A stretch of DNA of 64,000 nucleotides from Roseburia_C sp031555935 (GCA_031555935.1 JAVBTX010000005.1:8051-72050), one strand, 5' to 3'; shown: positions 1 through 8,773, counted from the stretch's first letter. Translations and numbers: made by a program. Notes: generated from the sequence alone by a model not told the origin.

Positions 1-1
1 A

Positions 2-496
2 AAATGGCTGGCCAAAATATTGGGCTCCACCCATGAAAAAGAAAAGAAGGATATTACGAGACGAAGTGAATATGCTTCGATGTATTTTCATGCATTTCTG
101 CTGATTGTATTGTGTGTTGGTTTCCCATTAATCTCCAGACATGTAATTGAGCCGATGATGGACTATATGTATGGTGTGACGGGGGCAGTTATTTCGGAGG
201 GCAATATGGTTATCATGGTGATTATGATTTTGGCGTTATTTATTGTCCCATCCTTCAACTATTTATGGACCAGAAAGATTAAGGATAAAACAGTTCTTAC
301 CTATATGGGTGGTGCAAATGCTGGAGATAATAAGCATTTTATTGATTCCTATGGGGACGAGCGTGAGCTTCATGTTTCGAACTGGTATATGATGGATTGG
401 TTTGGCGAGCAGAAGCTTTTGAAACCGTCAATCTGGTTTTCCTCCGTTATCCTGGTTATCTTTTTATGCGTTATTATAGGAGGTGCAGTAAGATGA
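2..496 (+). CDS. echA: Ech-type hydrogenase, large membrane subunit EchA (3' end only)
   Basis: The reading frame is open at the left edge, so only the last 164 residues of an ion-pumping NuoL/MrpD-like membrane subunit are present. About three membrane segments are visible: around YFHAFLLIVLCVGF, MVIMVIMILALFIV and the C-terminal SVILVIFLCVIIGG. A charged loop lies between the last two. The family role is proton or sodium translocation driven by electron transfer from ferredoxin to protons in a group 4 [NiFe] hydrogenase. The gene overlaps echB by four bases (ATGA), and the next five genes are echBCDEF in order. The assignment rests mainly on that context, because the fragment itself has no diagnostic motif. 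A related antiporter-like subunit of another group 4 complex is possible. Confidence 0.82.
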   Translation, partial: KWLAKILGSTHEKEKKDITRRSEYASMYFHAFLLIVLCVGFPLISRHVIEPMMDYMYGVTGAVISEGNMVIMVIMILALFIVPSFNYLWTRKIKDKTVLTYMGGANAGDNKHFIDSYGDERELHVSNWYMMDWFGEQKLLKPSIWFSSVILVIFLCVIIGGAVR

Positions 497-1371
497 TGGA
501 AAAGTATCTGATACGCATTTTGATGATGGTCATATTTGTGGTTTTGGCACCTGTTCTTGGTGGTTTGTTAGATGGCATTGACCGTAAGATTTCCGCCCGG
601 ATGCAAGGACGAAAGGGACCGTCCATCTTACAGCCGTTTTATGATGTGAAGAAATTGATGAATAAGCAGTTGCTTTCTTTTAACCGCTTTCAGTTGCTGA
701 TGATTATGACCTATATGGTATTCGTCGTATTTTCCGGAGCGTTATTCTTTGGCGGGTGTGATATGCTGTTGTGTTTATTTTCTTTATCAACTGCGGAAAT
801 GTTTTTGATTCTGGCAGCAGCATCTACCCATTCACCGTTTAGTACCATTGGAGCACAGCGTGAGATGGTGCAGATGATGGCATATGAGCCAATGCTGTTA
901 TTAACTGCAGTTGGATTTTATTTAGCCTCTGGCAGCTTTAATGTTATGGATGTGTTGCAGATGAAATATCCGGCAGTTATTTATATTCCTGGCTTCTTCC
1001 TCGGATTTATCTTTATTTTGACGATAAAGTTCCGCAAGTCACCATTTGATATTAGTACCTCACACCATGCTCACCAGGAAGTAGTCAAAGGACTGACGAC
1101 GGAGATGTGTGGAATTGAATATGCGGCAACGACGGTCGCGGAATGGTATGAAAATGTATTTTTGCTGGCCATTGTCGGAGCATTTTTTGTTACCAGCAAT
1201 CCGTGGAGTTATCTTGGTGCAGTGGTAGTCGTGTTACTTGTTTATTTTGTGGAGATATTAATTGATAATACCTCAGCTCGTGTAAGCTGGCAGATGATGT
1301 TAAAATCGGCTTGGGGTGTTACTGTTATTACTGCTGGATTAAATTTGCTCATCTTGCAGATGATACGATAG
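493..1371 (+). CDS. echB: Ech-type hydrogenase, membrane subunit EchB (NuoH-like)
   Basis: This 292-residue polytopic membrane protein is the NuoH/HycD-like subunit that anchors the hydrogenase module. The ATG at 493 is chosen because AGGAGG lies 9-10 bases upstream and the stop of echA overlaps it; the longer open frame back to 397 lies inside echA. The family's conserved cytoplasmic stretch is visible near the N-terminus (GGLLDGIDRKISARMQGRKG), as is the EMV-type segment near residues 128-136 and the SPFDIS loop around residue 185. At least seven hydrophobic segments are seen. It is known to sit at the interface between the catalytic and ion-pumping parts. It lies in the echABCDEF operon with a 14-base gap to echC. 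Confidence 0.93.
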   Translation: MMEKYLIRILMMVIFVVLAPVLGGLLDGIDRKISARMQGRKGPSILQPFYDVKKLMNKQLLSFNRFQLLMIMTYMVFVVFSGALFFGGCDMLLCLFSLSTAEMFLILAAASTHSPFSTIGAQREMVQMMAYEPMLLLTAVGFYLASGSFNVMDVLQMKYPAVIYIPGFFLGFIFILTIKFRKSPFDISTSHHAHQEVVKGLTTEMCGIEYAATTVAEWYENVFLLAIVGAFFVTSNPWSYLGAVVVVLLVYFVEILIDNTSARVSWQMMLKSAWGVTVITAGLNLLILQMIR

Positions 1372-1385
1372 AAAGGAAAGTTACG

Positions 1386-1811
1386 ATGAAGAGTATGCAT
1401 AAATCACCGTGGATGATTCATTATGATGGTTCGAGCTGTAATGGCTGTGATATCGAGGTGTTGGCTTGCACGACGCCGGTCTATGATGTGGAACGTTTTG
1501 GGGTAATTAATACCGGCAATCCACTTCATGCTGATATTCTGCTAATCACAGGCGGTGTGAATAGTCAAAATGAATCTGTGATCAAACAAATATATTCTCA
1601 GATGCCACATCCCAAGGTTGTGATTGCAGTGGGTACTTGTGCTTGTACCGGTGGGATTTTTAAGGAGTGCTATAATATTAAGGGTGGCGTTGATACAACG
1701 ATTCCGGTTGATATTTATGTGCCGGGATGTGCCGCTAGACCGCAGTCGATTATCGATGGGGTGGTCAAGGGAGTTGCATTATTCCAACAAAAACATGAGG
1801 AAAGGGGTTAA
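1386..1811 (+). CDS. echC: Ech-type hydrogenase, small subunit EchC (NuoB-like)
   Basis: This 141-residue protein is the hydrogenase small subunit that holds the proximal [4Fe-4S] cluster and passes electrons to the NiFe site in EchE. Four likely cluster ligands are visible: C18 and C21 (SSCNGC), C85 (GTCACTGG) and C115 (PGCAARP), matching the NuoB/HycG pattern. It has no Tat signal and only one cluster, as expected of group 4 enzymes facing the cytoplasm. The ATG at 1386 follows an AGAAAGGA-like site. Upstream in-frame codons belong to echB. The gene sits 3 bases before echD. Confidence 0.95.
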   Translation: MKSMHKSPWMIHYDGSSCNGCDIEVLACTTPVYDVERFGVINTGNPLHADILLITGGVNSQNESVIKQIYSQMPHPKVVIAVGTCACTGGIFKECYNIKGGVDTTIPVDIYVPGCAARPQSIIDGVVKGVALFQQKHEERG

Positions 1812-1814
1812 TTC

Positions 1815-2171
1815 ATGGAAGACAATGGAAGAAAAATCATCGAGCTGGAGTTAGTTGACCTGCTTCCGGCCATTATGAAGAAGAAGGTAGAGGAATGGCG
1901 CCTGGGACAGATTTGCTCGGTATATAAAGATGGCAAATATGAAATTAGTTACTCTTTTGCACAGGAGTATGAACTTGAAAATATTCGTGTGACAATTGAA
2001 AAAGAAACACTGTTGCCAAGTATTAGTAGAATTTACAGTTCAGCATTTTTATATGAAAATGAGATGCGCGAGCTTTTTGGTGTAAATATAGAGTATATGA
2101 GAGTAGACTATCATAACAAGCTCTACCAAATTAATGAAGAGACACCATTTTTGAAAGAGGAGGACAAATAG
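1815..2171 (+). CDS. echD: Ech-type hydrogenase subunit EchD (NuoC-like)
   Basis: This 118-residue soluble protein corresponds to the 30-kDa NuoC-like subunit. The C-terminal half carries the family pattern: the segment YSSAFLYENEMRELFGVNIE resembles the NuoC E-x-E-x-x-x-x-FG signature. The subunit has no cofactor and helps join the large and small subunits. It starts 3 bases after echC and its stop abuts the echE start (TAGATG). It is shorter and more divergent than complex I NuoC, as is usual for Ech enzymes. Confidence 0.88.
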   Translation: MEDNGRKIIELELVDLLPAIMKKKVEEWRLGQICSVYKDGKYEISYSFAQEYELENIRVTIEKETLLPSISRIYSSAFLYENEMRELFGVNIEYMRVDYHNKLYQINEETPFLKEEDK

Positions 2172-3254
2172 ATGAATACCAAAAGAAGTACCGTTCCATT
2201 TGGACCTCAGCATCCAGTTTTGCCGGAACCGATTCATTTAGATTTAGTGTTAGAGGATGAAACAGTCATCGAAGCGATTCCATCGATTGGTTATGTGCAT
2301 CGGGGCTTGGAAAGTCTGGTTACGAAAAAAGATTTCCATGAAATGGTGTATGTCACCGAACGTATCTGCGGCATCTGTTCCTTTATGCATGGGATGGGTT
2401 ATTGTCATGCCGTTGAAGAAGTTATGAAGATAGAGGTGCCAAGGCGGGCCGATTATCTGCGGACCATCTGGGCGGAGATGTCAAGGATTCACAGTCATTT
2501 ATTATGGCTGGGGTTATTAGCGGATGCATTTGGTTTTGAAGCATTGTTTATGCAGTCATGGCGGATTCGTGAGAAGATATTAGATATGTTTGAAATCTCA
2601 ACCGGCGGCCGGGTTATTTTCTCGGTAAACAAAATCGGTGGTGTCTTGAAGGACATGCCAGCCGAGATGTTGAATAGCTTTGTGGCTATTTTAAATGATA
2701 TGGACAAAGAACTGCGGGAGACGACAAGTGTATTTTTAAATGACTATACCGTGAAGACTCGTTTAACCGGAGTTGGTATTTTGACAAAAGAGGATGCCAA
2801 CCGATTGGGTGCAGTCGGACCAATGATGCGGGCGTCTGGGATTGAACTTGATACGCGTAAAATTGGTTACAGTGCTTATAATGATTTAGATTTTAACATT
2901 ATTACCAGCAATGACTGTGACAGCTATGCCAGATGTCAGGTGCGGATTGGAGAGATTTTCCAATCAATTGAAATTATTAAGCAGGCAGTCGCGAAGATGC
3001 CAGCGGGTGAGATTGCGACTGCAGTAAAAGGGAATCCAGATGGAGAATATTTTATGCGGTTGGAACAGCCACGCGGCGAGGCCTTTTATTATGTTAAGGC
3101 AAATGGTTCAAAATTCTTAGACCGGATGCGGGTGCGGACACCGACCTTTGCCAATTTGCCGGCGATGCTAAGCACCATGAAAGGTGCTGCATATGGTGAT
3201 GTGCCATTATTGATTCTAACCATCGACCCATGTATTAGTTGTACCGAACGATAA
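2172..3254 (+). CDS. echE: Ech-type [NiFe] hydrogenase catalytic large subunit EchE
   Basis: This 360-residue protein is the catalytic subunit, related to NuoD, that carries the NiFe(CN)2CO centre. The two paired-cysteine motifs are intact: RICGIC (C66, C69) and DPCISC (C354, C357). The second motif is followed only by TER and the stop codon. Most [NiFe] hydrogenases have a C-terminal tail after this motif that a protease removes once nickel is inserted; here there is no tail. That fits group 4 enzymes such as CooH and Ech, which are reported not to need processing, and it fits the absence of a protease gene nearby. The gene follows echD directly and precedes echF by 19 bases. Confidence 0.96.
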   Translation: MNTKRSTVPFGPQHPVLPEPIHLDLVLEDETVIEAIPSIGYVHRGLESLVTKKDFHEMVYVTERICGICSFMHGMGYCHAVEEVMKIEVPRRADYLRTIWAEMSRIHSHLLWLGLLADAFGFEALFMQSWRIREKILDMFEISTGGRVIFSVNKIGGVLKDMPAEMLNSFVAILNDMDKELRETTSVFLNDYTVKTRLTGVGILTKEDANRLGAVGPMMRASGIELDTRKIGYSAYNDLDFNIITSNDCDSYARCQVRIGEIFQSIEIIKQAVAKMPAGEIATAVKGNPDGEYFMRLEQPRGEAFYYVKANGSKFLDRMRVRTPTFANLPAMLSTMKGAAYGDVPLLILTIDPCISCTER

Positions 3255-3273
3255 GGAAACGGAGAGCGAAAAG

Positions 3274-3633
3274 ATGTCACAATTTATGAGTTTTACAAAG
3301 ACAGCCATGAAAAATTTATTTTCAAAGCCGGCGACAACCTCCTATCCGGCGGTTCCTCTGGAATATCCGGAGCGTTCCCGCGGACATATCGAAATTGAGA
3401 TAGAGACATGTATTCTGTGTGGAATTTGTATGCGGACCTGCCCACCGGGAGCGATTACGGTTGATCGGTCCGGCAGGAATTGGAGTATTTCACCTTTTGA
3501 CTGTGTCCAATGTGGCTATTGCGTGGAGAAATGTCCGAAAAAATGCTTGGCCATTGTTCCGGGTTATACCGAACCGCAGCCAGAAAAATCAATCATAACA
3601 CATCAGAAACCGGAGGAAGAAAAAGATGCATGA
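3274..3633 (+). CDS. echF: Ech-type hydrogenase ferredoxin-like subunit EchF, 2x[4Fe-4S]
   Basis: This 119-residue iron-sulfur protein relays electrons from soluble ferredoxin to EchC. Two complete [4Fe-4S] motifs are visible: C46-x2-C49-x2-C52-x3-C56 and C77-x2-C80-x2-C83-x3-C87, each followed by a distant cysteine or proline in the usual NuoI-like arrangement. The N-terminal 40 residues are a short amphipathic or linker region, and the C-terminus is charged. The stop overlaps the hypA start by 8 bases, which ties the structural and maturation genes into one operon. Confidence 0.95.
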   Translation: MSQFMSFTKTAMKNLFSKPATTSYPAVPLEYPERSRGHIEIEIETCILCGICMRTCPPGAITVDRSGRNWSISPFDCVQCGYCVEKCPKKCLAIVPGYTEPQPEKSIITHQKPEEEKDA

Positions 3634-3967
3634 ATGTCATAAAGCAACGGAATGGGTAGAACAGGCGAATGCCAAAGCAAAGGCAGAAAATGCCAGCAAG
3701 GTAACCAAGCTGCATGTAACCTTTGGCGAAAGCTCTGGCTTTTCACCAGAAGTAGTAAAAAATTATTTTGATGAGGCGGCAGTGGGAACAGCGAGTGAAG
3801 GTGCCGAATTTGTGATTACCACCACCCGTTCGGTGTTAAAGTGTCCGCAGTGTGGCTTGTCATTTGAAAAGAAATTATTGGATTATCAATGTCCTGACTG
3901 TGGTGTCGAAGGAAACCCGACCGAGTCCGGCAAAGAAGTGGAACTGACAGAGATAGAATGTGAATAA
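3626..3967 (+). CDS. hypA: Hydrogenase nickel incorporation protein HypA
   Basis: This 113-residue metallochaperone delivers nickel to the hydrogenase large subunit, normally together with HypB. The N-terminal M-H-E nickel-binding motif is present (H2). The zinc site is two CxxC pairs, C73/C76 and C89/C92. Length is typical. The gene overlaps echF at its start and hypF at its end. HypB, the GTPase partner, is not encoded in this window. Confidence 0.95.
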   Translation: MHECHKATEWVEQANAKAKAENASKVTKLHVTFGESSGFSPEVVKNYFDEAAVGTASEGAEFVITTTRSVLKCPQCGLSFEKKLLDYQCPDCGVEGNPTESGKEVELTEIECE

Positions 3968-6341
3968 TCGAATGAAAGAAACAAGGAAATATACGGTAAC
4001 GGGGCTGGTCCAGGGAATTGGATACCGCCCCTTTGTTGCTGAATTGGCAAAGCAATATGGGATAACGGGCAAAGTTTTGAATTCGGCTGGACTGGTGACA
4101 ATCTATGTGACCGGAATAGCGGAAGTGTTAGAACAGTTTGCCGAAGTGTTGATAACGAAGCCTCCGGCTGGAGCCAGGGTGGATAGCGTAACTTATAAGA
4201 TAGAAACGTTGCAGAATTTTGATGGGTTCGTGATTGCGGCAAGTGAAACAAGTTCACTTGATCGTGGAGAGTCCGCCGTTTTACATGTGATTCGTTTGAC
4301 GGAAGATGTTCGCGACGAGAAGATACCGGATATTCCAGTTGATTTGCCAACTTGTCCAGAGTGTCTGGCGCAGCTTGAAGATAAAAATGACCGGCGGTAT
4401 CGCCATCCATTTATCAGTTGTACGGCATGTGGGCCGCGGTATAGCATAATCGAGGAACTTCCATATGACCGCTGTCATATTACAATGAAGGATTTTCCCT
4501 TTTGTGAAAGGTGCGAAAGTGAGTACAAGACTTTTGGAGACCGTCGCCATCATGCGCAAACAATCGCTTGTCATACTTGTGGTCCAACCTTGTCATTGGA
4601 AAACCGCCTTCACACAGATGAGGACGTTGTAGCAGAAGCAGCGGCCATTTTAAAATCAGGCGGAATACTGGCAATCAAAGACATCGGTGGCTTTCATCTG
4701 GCTTGTCTGCCGACGCAGGCGAAGTCCCTGCGGATTCTGCGAGAACTAAAGGGCAGGGAAAAGAAGCCATTTGCAGTCATGTTTGAAGATGCTGCCCAAG
4801 TAAAAGCGTATTGTCAGTTAAGTGAACAAGAAGAACAGTTGTTAACTTCTACCTCACGACCAATTGTATTATTGAAAAAAAACATGGATACATTTGCTCG
4901 TGAAGTATCTGGCAACAGTCCGGATATTGGGGCAATGCTGCCATGTAATCCGGTGCAGATAATGCTATCTGTTGCTTGTGGTCCGCTGGTGATGACGAGC
5001 GCAAATGGTTCCGGTGAACCGATGTTAATAGATAATCAGAGAATGACTGACTGGCTCGAGGAAGGTCGAAGCAGACTGAGTGAGAAAGAAAGTTCGGCAT
5101 TGCCACTTGGTATCTTAGCTCATGACCGGCCGATTCTGGCACCACTTGATGATTCACTTTCCCGAGTAGTAAGAGGGAGGATACAGATTCTACGCAGAGG
5201 TCGCGGGTTAGTGCCGGAGCCGATAATTATGCCTGCAAAGAAGGAAAAGCAACTGTTTGCCGCGGGTGGTGATTTGAAGGCAAGTTTTTGTTACGTGTAT
5301 CAGAATCGGGCTTATCTAAGTCAGCACTTTGGCGACTTGGCCAAGCAGGACGTTTTTAATGTGTATCAGTCAGAAGTAAAACGAATGCAAACATTATTCG
5401 GCTTTATGCCGGAAGTATTTGCAGCAGATTTGCATCCATCTTATGTATCTGGCAGAATGAGCAAACAGTTGCCATATGAACAGATGGAAGTTCATAAAAT
5501 TCAGCATCATCAAGCCCATGTGGCATCGGTGATTGCAGAGCATCATTTATCGGGAATGGTCTTAGGCATCGCCTTTGATGGCACCGGTTATGGGTCCGAT
5601 GGAACGATTTGGGGCAGTGAGTTTTTTGTCTGTCAGGATAATGGGCACAGCGGCGAAGGGCCGCTTCAGATGGAAAGAAAAGCACATCTTAAGCCGGTTA
5701 AGCTATTAGGAGGGGATGGAGGTGCCAAGAATACTGACAGTATCTTGTATGGTTATCTTTCGTCCTTTGATGGAAGCTTTACGCAGCGAGTGTGGCAATT
5801 TCCGTGGTTAAATAAGGAGCAAGGGCAAGTGGTTTACGCGGCAGTGGAACACAACATTAATGTTGTGCGCTCAAGTTCAATGGGTCGATTGTTTGATGCA
5901 GTCAGTGCACTTTTAAATATCTGTCACTATAACAGTTATGAAGGCGAGGCGGCCATCGAGCTTGAATATCTGGCGGCGCAGTCGGCTTGTCCATATCCGT
6001 TAACAATTACCGTTATAGCAGTGGAAGCTGGTTATGTCGGTGATACTGAAGGTTTGTTTTTGAAATTAGTAGAAGGCTTGGAGCAAGGCGTATCAAGGCC
6101 GGATTTGGCGTATGGATTTTTGTTAGCAGTGGCCAATTTTGTAATTGAAATCAGTGATTTGCTGGCGATTCCACAGATTGCGCTAAGCGGCGGGACGTTC
6201 ATGAATCGGATTCTATTAGAAATAATAATTGACCAGCTTGAGCAAAAGAGTTATCAAGTCTATGTGAATGAGAAGGTTCCGTCAGGAGACGGTGGGCTCT
6301 GTCTAGGCCAATCTTATTTGGCTAGAACAAGCTTTAGGTGA
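3960..6341 (+). CDS. hypF: Carbamoyltransferase HypF (hydrogenase maturation)
   Basis: This 793-residue enzyme makes the carbamoyl group that becomes the cyanide ligands of the NiFe site and passes it to HypE. Domains in order: acylphosphatase (residues about 5-95, with VQGIGYRPFV), two zinc-finger-like units (from C131, CPECL, through CTACGPRYS and CERC to CHTCGP), a YrdC-like nucleotide-binding domain (about 210-390), and a Kae1-like carbamoyltransferase domain (about 420-793, with HHQAHVASV, FDGTGYG and LSGGTFMN). The GTG at 3960 overlaps hypA; an ATG at 3972 is an equally possible start, as neither has a strong ribosome site. Confidence 0.95.
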   Translation: MNNRMKETRKYTVTGLVQGIGYRPFVAELAKQYGITGKVLNSAGLVTIYVTGIAEVLEQFAEVLITKPPAGARVDSVTYKIETLQNFDGFVIAASETSSLDRGESAVLHVIRLTEDVRDEKIPDIPVDLPTCPECLAQLEDKNDRRYRHPFISCTACGPRYSIIEELPYDRCHITMKDFPFCERCESEYKTFGDRRHHAQTIACHTCGPTLSLENRLHTDEDVVAEAAAILKSGGILAIKDIGGFHLACLPTQAKSLRILRELKGREKKPFAVMFEDAAQVKAYCQLSEQEEQLLTSTSRPIVLLKKNMDTFAREVSGNSPDIGAMLPCNPVQIMLSVACGPLVMTSANGSGEPMLIDNQRMTDWLEEGRSRLSEKESSALPLGILAHDRPILAPLDDSLSRVVRGRIQILRRGRGLVPEPIIMPAKKEKQLFAAGGDLKASFCYVYQNRAYLSQHFGDLAKQDVFNVYQSEVKRMQTLFGFMPEVFAADLHPSYVSGRMSKQLPYEQMEVHKIQHHQAHVASVIAEHHLSGMVLGIAFDGTGYGSDGTIWGSEFFVCQDNGHSGEGPLQMERKAHLKPVKLLGGDGGAKNTDSILYGYLSSFDGSFTQRVWQFPWLNKEQGQVVYAAVEHNINVVRSSSMGRLFDAVSALLNICHYNSYEGEAAIELEYLAAQSACPYPLTITVIAVEAGYVGDTEGLFLKLVEGLEQGVSRPDLAYGFLLAVANFVIEISDLLAIPQIALSGGTFMNRILLEIIIDQLEQKSYQVYVNEKVPSGDGGLCLGQSYLARTSFR

Positions 6342-6354
6342 GTTAAGATTGGCC
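6306..6354. repeat. Perfect 11-bp inverted repeat spanning the hypF stop
   Basis: GGCCAATCTTA at 6306-6316 is perfectly complemented by TAAGATTGGCC at 6344-6354, around a 27-base loop that holds the hypF stop codon. No T-run follows, so it does not look like a terminator. It may be an RNA stem in the hypF-hypC junction affecting processing or translation of hypC. Confidence 0.5.
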
Positions 6355-6392
6355 TTGGCCAGGTCTATTTGAGTTAGAAGGGAGCAATTCAA

Positions 6393-6629
6393 ATGTGTGT
6401 AGCAATTCCGGGAAAAGTAATTTCCCTTGCAGATGGGACGGCAGTTGTAGATTTTAGTGGAAATCATGTCAATGCATTGGCCGGATTGGTAAATGTCCAT
6501 ATCGGTGATTATGTCTTGGTTCACGCGGGCTGCATTATTCAGACTATGAAGAAGCAGGAAGCAGATGAAATCATTGATTTGATGAGAGAGCTCAATGAGG
6601 TAAGTTCCCCTCGTTTGGGGGAAGAATGA
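6393..6629 (+). CDS. hypC: Hydrogenase maturation chaperone HypC
   Basis: This 78-residue protein carries the Fe(CN)2CO unit, together with HypD, to the apo large subunit. The obligatory N-terminal MCVAIPGKV is present, with the essential cysteine at residue 2. An AAGGGAG ribosome site lies 8-9 bases upstream. The stop overlaps the ATG cluster of hypD, so the two partners are translationally coupled. Length matches the HypC/HupF family. Confidence 0.96.
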   Translation: MCVAIPGKVISLADGTAVVDFSGNHVNALAGLVNVHIGDYVLVHAGCIIQTMKKQEADEIIDLMRELNEVSSPRLGEE

Positions 6630-7684
6630 TGATGGAATTGGATGATATTGTAGCATATTTAAAATCATATCACGAAAGCAACCGTAAGCTGACAATTATG
6701 GAAGTGTGTGGAAGCCATACTGCGGCGATTGCCAAGTTTGGTATTCGGGAGATTATTTCAGAGCAGATTCATTTGATTAGCGGGCCAGGGTGTCCAGTCT
6801 GTGTCACCCCGACGGCCTATATCGACCGTTTGATTGAGCTTTCCAAAGGGCAGCATACTTGTGTGGTGACATTTGGCGATTTGTTGCGTGTGCCGGGCAG
6901 TGCACAGACATTAAATCAGGCCAAAGCCGAAGGCGGGGCGGTGCAGATGGTCTATGCGCCAGTTGATATGCTGGGACTGGCGGCAAAAAATCCGCAGATT
7001 ACCTATGTCTTTGCGGCAGTCGGTTTTGAAACCACAGCACCGGTGTATACCTTGCTGTTAGAGGAAGCGAAACGCCGCGGTCTCACCAATGTGAAGCTAT
7101 TGACAGCATTAAAAACAATGCCATCCGCATTGGCGTGGTTGTGTCAAAATGGAGCCCGCATCGATGGCTTTTTAGCGCCGGGACACGTTAGTGCCATTAT
7201 GGGCAGTGAACTGTTTGAGCCGTTGGCCAGTGAGTACCAAAAGCCATTTGGCGTGGCTGGATTTGGTGCCGAGGAACTGCTCATTGCAATTTATGGATTG
7301 GTGGCTCAAATCAAATCCGGTAAGTACGATGTTTGTAACTATTATCCGGCGGTGGTGACAGCCGAAGGCAATCTGATTGCCCAAGAAAAGCTGGCTGAAT
7401 ATTTTGAAGCAGGCGATGCCACCTGGCGGGGGATGGGAAACATTTCCGGCTCCGGTCTGTATTTGAAAGAGTGCTATCAGGAATTCGACGCAGGCAGTCG
7501 TAACTTAACAGCGGATCAGAAAATGAATCAGCACTGCTGTTGCGACCAGGTTTTGATGGGCAAAATGGAATCACAGCAATGTCCATTGTTTCGGAAGGCA
7601 TGTACGCCGGCGAAACCACAGGGAGCTTGTATGGTCTCACTTGAGGGCAGTTGTTATCAAAAGTATCTGAATGATAAAAGGTAA
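6626..7684 (+). CDS. hypD: Hydrogenase Fe-cofactor assembly protein HypD
   Basis: This 352-residue [4Fe-4S] protein forms the Fe(CN)2CO scaffold with HypC. Family motifs are clear: MEVCGSHT near residue 25, GPGCPVC near residue 54, GFETTAP in the middle, and a C-terminal cysteine cluster that holds the iron-sulfur cluster. Three consecutive ATG codons (6626, 6629, 6632) can serve as start, all overlapping the end of hypC. The stop lies 13 bases before the chosen hypE start. Confidence 0.96.
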   Translation: MMMELDDIVAYLKSYHESNRKLTIMEVCGSHTAAIAKFGIREIISEQIHLISGPGCPVCVTPTAYIDRLIELSKGQHTCVVTFGDLLRVPGSAQTLNQAKAEGGAVQMVYAPVDMLGLAAKNPQITYVFAAVGFETTAPVYTLLLEEAKRRGLTNVKLLTALKTMPSALAWLCQNGARIDGFLAPGHVSAIMGSELFEPLASEYQKPFGVAGFGAEELLIAIYGLVAQIKSGKYDVCNYYPAVVTAEGNLIAQEKLAEYFEAGDATWRGMGNISGSGLYLKECYQEFDAGSRNLTADQKMNQHCCCDQVLMGKMESQQCPLFRKACTPAKPQGACMVSLEGSCYQKYLNDKR

Positions 7685-7697
7685 GGAAAATAGTGTG

Positions 7698-8696
7698 ATG
7701 GAAAAAATAATTTTAGAGCATGGCAGCGGTGGACAAAGCACCGGAGCATTAATTGATGAAGTTTTTGCAAGTGCATTTGATAATGAGGTTCTGCTTCAGA
7801 TGGAGGATAGTGCCGTGGTGCCGGGCAGTGGAACACTGGCAATTACGACAGACAGTTTTGTGGTAACGCCACTTGAATTTCCGGGTGGAGATATTGGTCG
7901 TCTGGCAATTTGCGGAACGGTCAATGACCTGCTGACCCGGGGGGCGGTACCGAAATATATTACCTGTGGTTTCATTTTGCAGGAGGGTGCCAGCATCGAG
8001 CAGTTGAAACGGCTGACAATGTCGATGGCCAAAACGGCAGAAGAAGCTGGTGTGGTAATTGTAGCTGGTGATACGAAGGTGGTAGAGGGCGACGGCGGCA
8101 TTTTTATTAATACAACCGGAGTTGGCTTTGTGGCATCCGGGGTTGATATTTCAGCACGAAACAGTCAGGTTGACGACGTGATATTAGTGTCAGGAACGCT
8201 AGGCGAACATCACGCCGCAATCTTGAGCAGTCGAATGGAAATAAGAAATACGATTATGAGTGATGCTGCACCGCTAACGGCGATGGTAAGCAGCTTGATG
8301 AACGCGGGGATTGTGCCGCATGTTTTGCGCGATGTGACAAGGGGTGGTCTGGCAACTGTTTTGAAGGAATTAGCAGTTACGTCGGGCCTAAAATTTGACC
8401 TTGAAGAGGAGTGGTTGCCGGTGCAAAATCAGGTCCGTGACTTTTGCGGTTTGCTTGGACTAGAACCACTTTATATGGGAAATGAAGGTAAAATGGTAAT
8501 GATTCTTCCAGCATCAATGGGGGAACAGGCGCTTGAGATTATTAAAACATCGCCATATGGTCAGGATGCAGCAATGATTGGCCGCGTATCAAGACCGCTG
8601 GAACATGAGCCGGGGCGGGTGGTGCTGCACACTAGATTTGGTGGACATCGGATTTTGGAACGTTTGCAAGGGGAAGGTTTACCAAGAATTTGTTGA
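7698..8696 (+). CDS. hypE: Carbamoyl-phosphate-derived thiocyanate synthase HypE
   Basis: This 332-residue ATP-dependent enzyme dehydrates the carbamoyl group placed by HypF on its C-terminal cysteine, yielding the cyanide ligand. The C-terminus is PRIC, with the acceptor cysteine as the last residue. The N-terminal HGSGGQST motif and the AIR-synthase-like fold residues (MEDSAVV, GTVNDLL, AGDTKVVEG, DVTRGG) are visible. The ATG at 7698 is preferred because TAAGGA lies 10 bases upstream; the open frame extends to 7671 inside hypD. It is the last gene of the ech-hyp run. Confidence 0.96.
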   Translation: MEKIILEHGSGGQSTGALIDEVFASAFDNEVLLQMEDSAVVPGSGTLAITTDSFVVTPLEFPGGDIGRLAICGTVNDLLTRGAVPKYITCGFILQEGASIEQLKRLTMSMAKTAEEAGVVIVAGDTKVVEGDGGIFINTTGVGFVASGVDISARNSQVDDVILVSGTLGEHHAAILSSRMEIRNTIMSDAAPLTAMVSSLMNAGIVPHVLRDVTRGGLATVLKELAVTSGLKFDLEEEWLPVQNQVRDFCGLLGLEPLYMGNEGKMVMILPASMGEQALEIIKTSPYGQDAAMIGRVSRPLEHEPGRVVLHTRFGGHRILERLQGEGLPRIC

Positions 8697-8744
8697 TTTT
8701 ATCCAAAATTTTCCATAATTTTGCTAAAAAATTCAAATAGAAAA

Positions 8745-8773
8745 TTGAAATGTCAGAGAAAATGTAGTATAAT
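8745..8773 (+). promoter_or_regulatory. Sigma-A-type promoter for the 8832 regulator gene
   Basis: TTGAAA (8745-8750), a 17-base spacer and TATAAT (8768-8773) make a near-consensus promoter about 60 bases before the next gene. It shows that this gene starts a new transcription unit after the ech-hyp operon. Confidence 0.75.

Noticed and set aside
3886..4410. A 174-codon reverse-strand open frame
   Set aside because: It is antisense to hypA and hypF, with no start signals and no recognisable domain.
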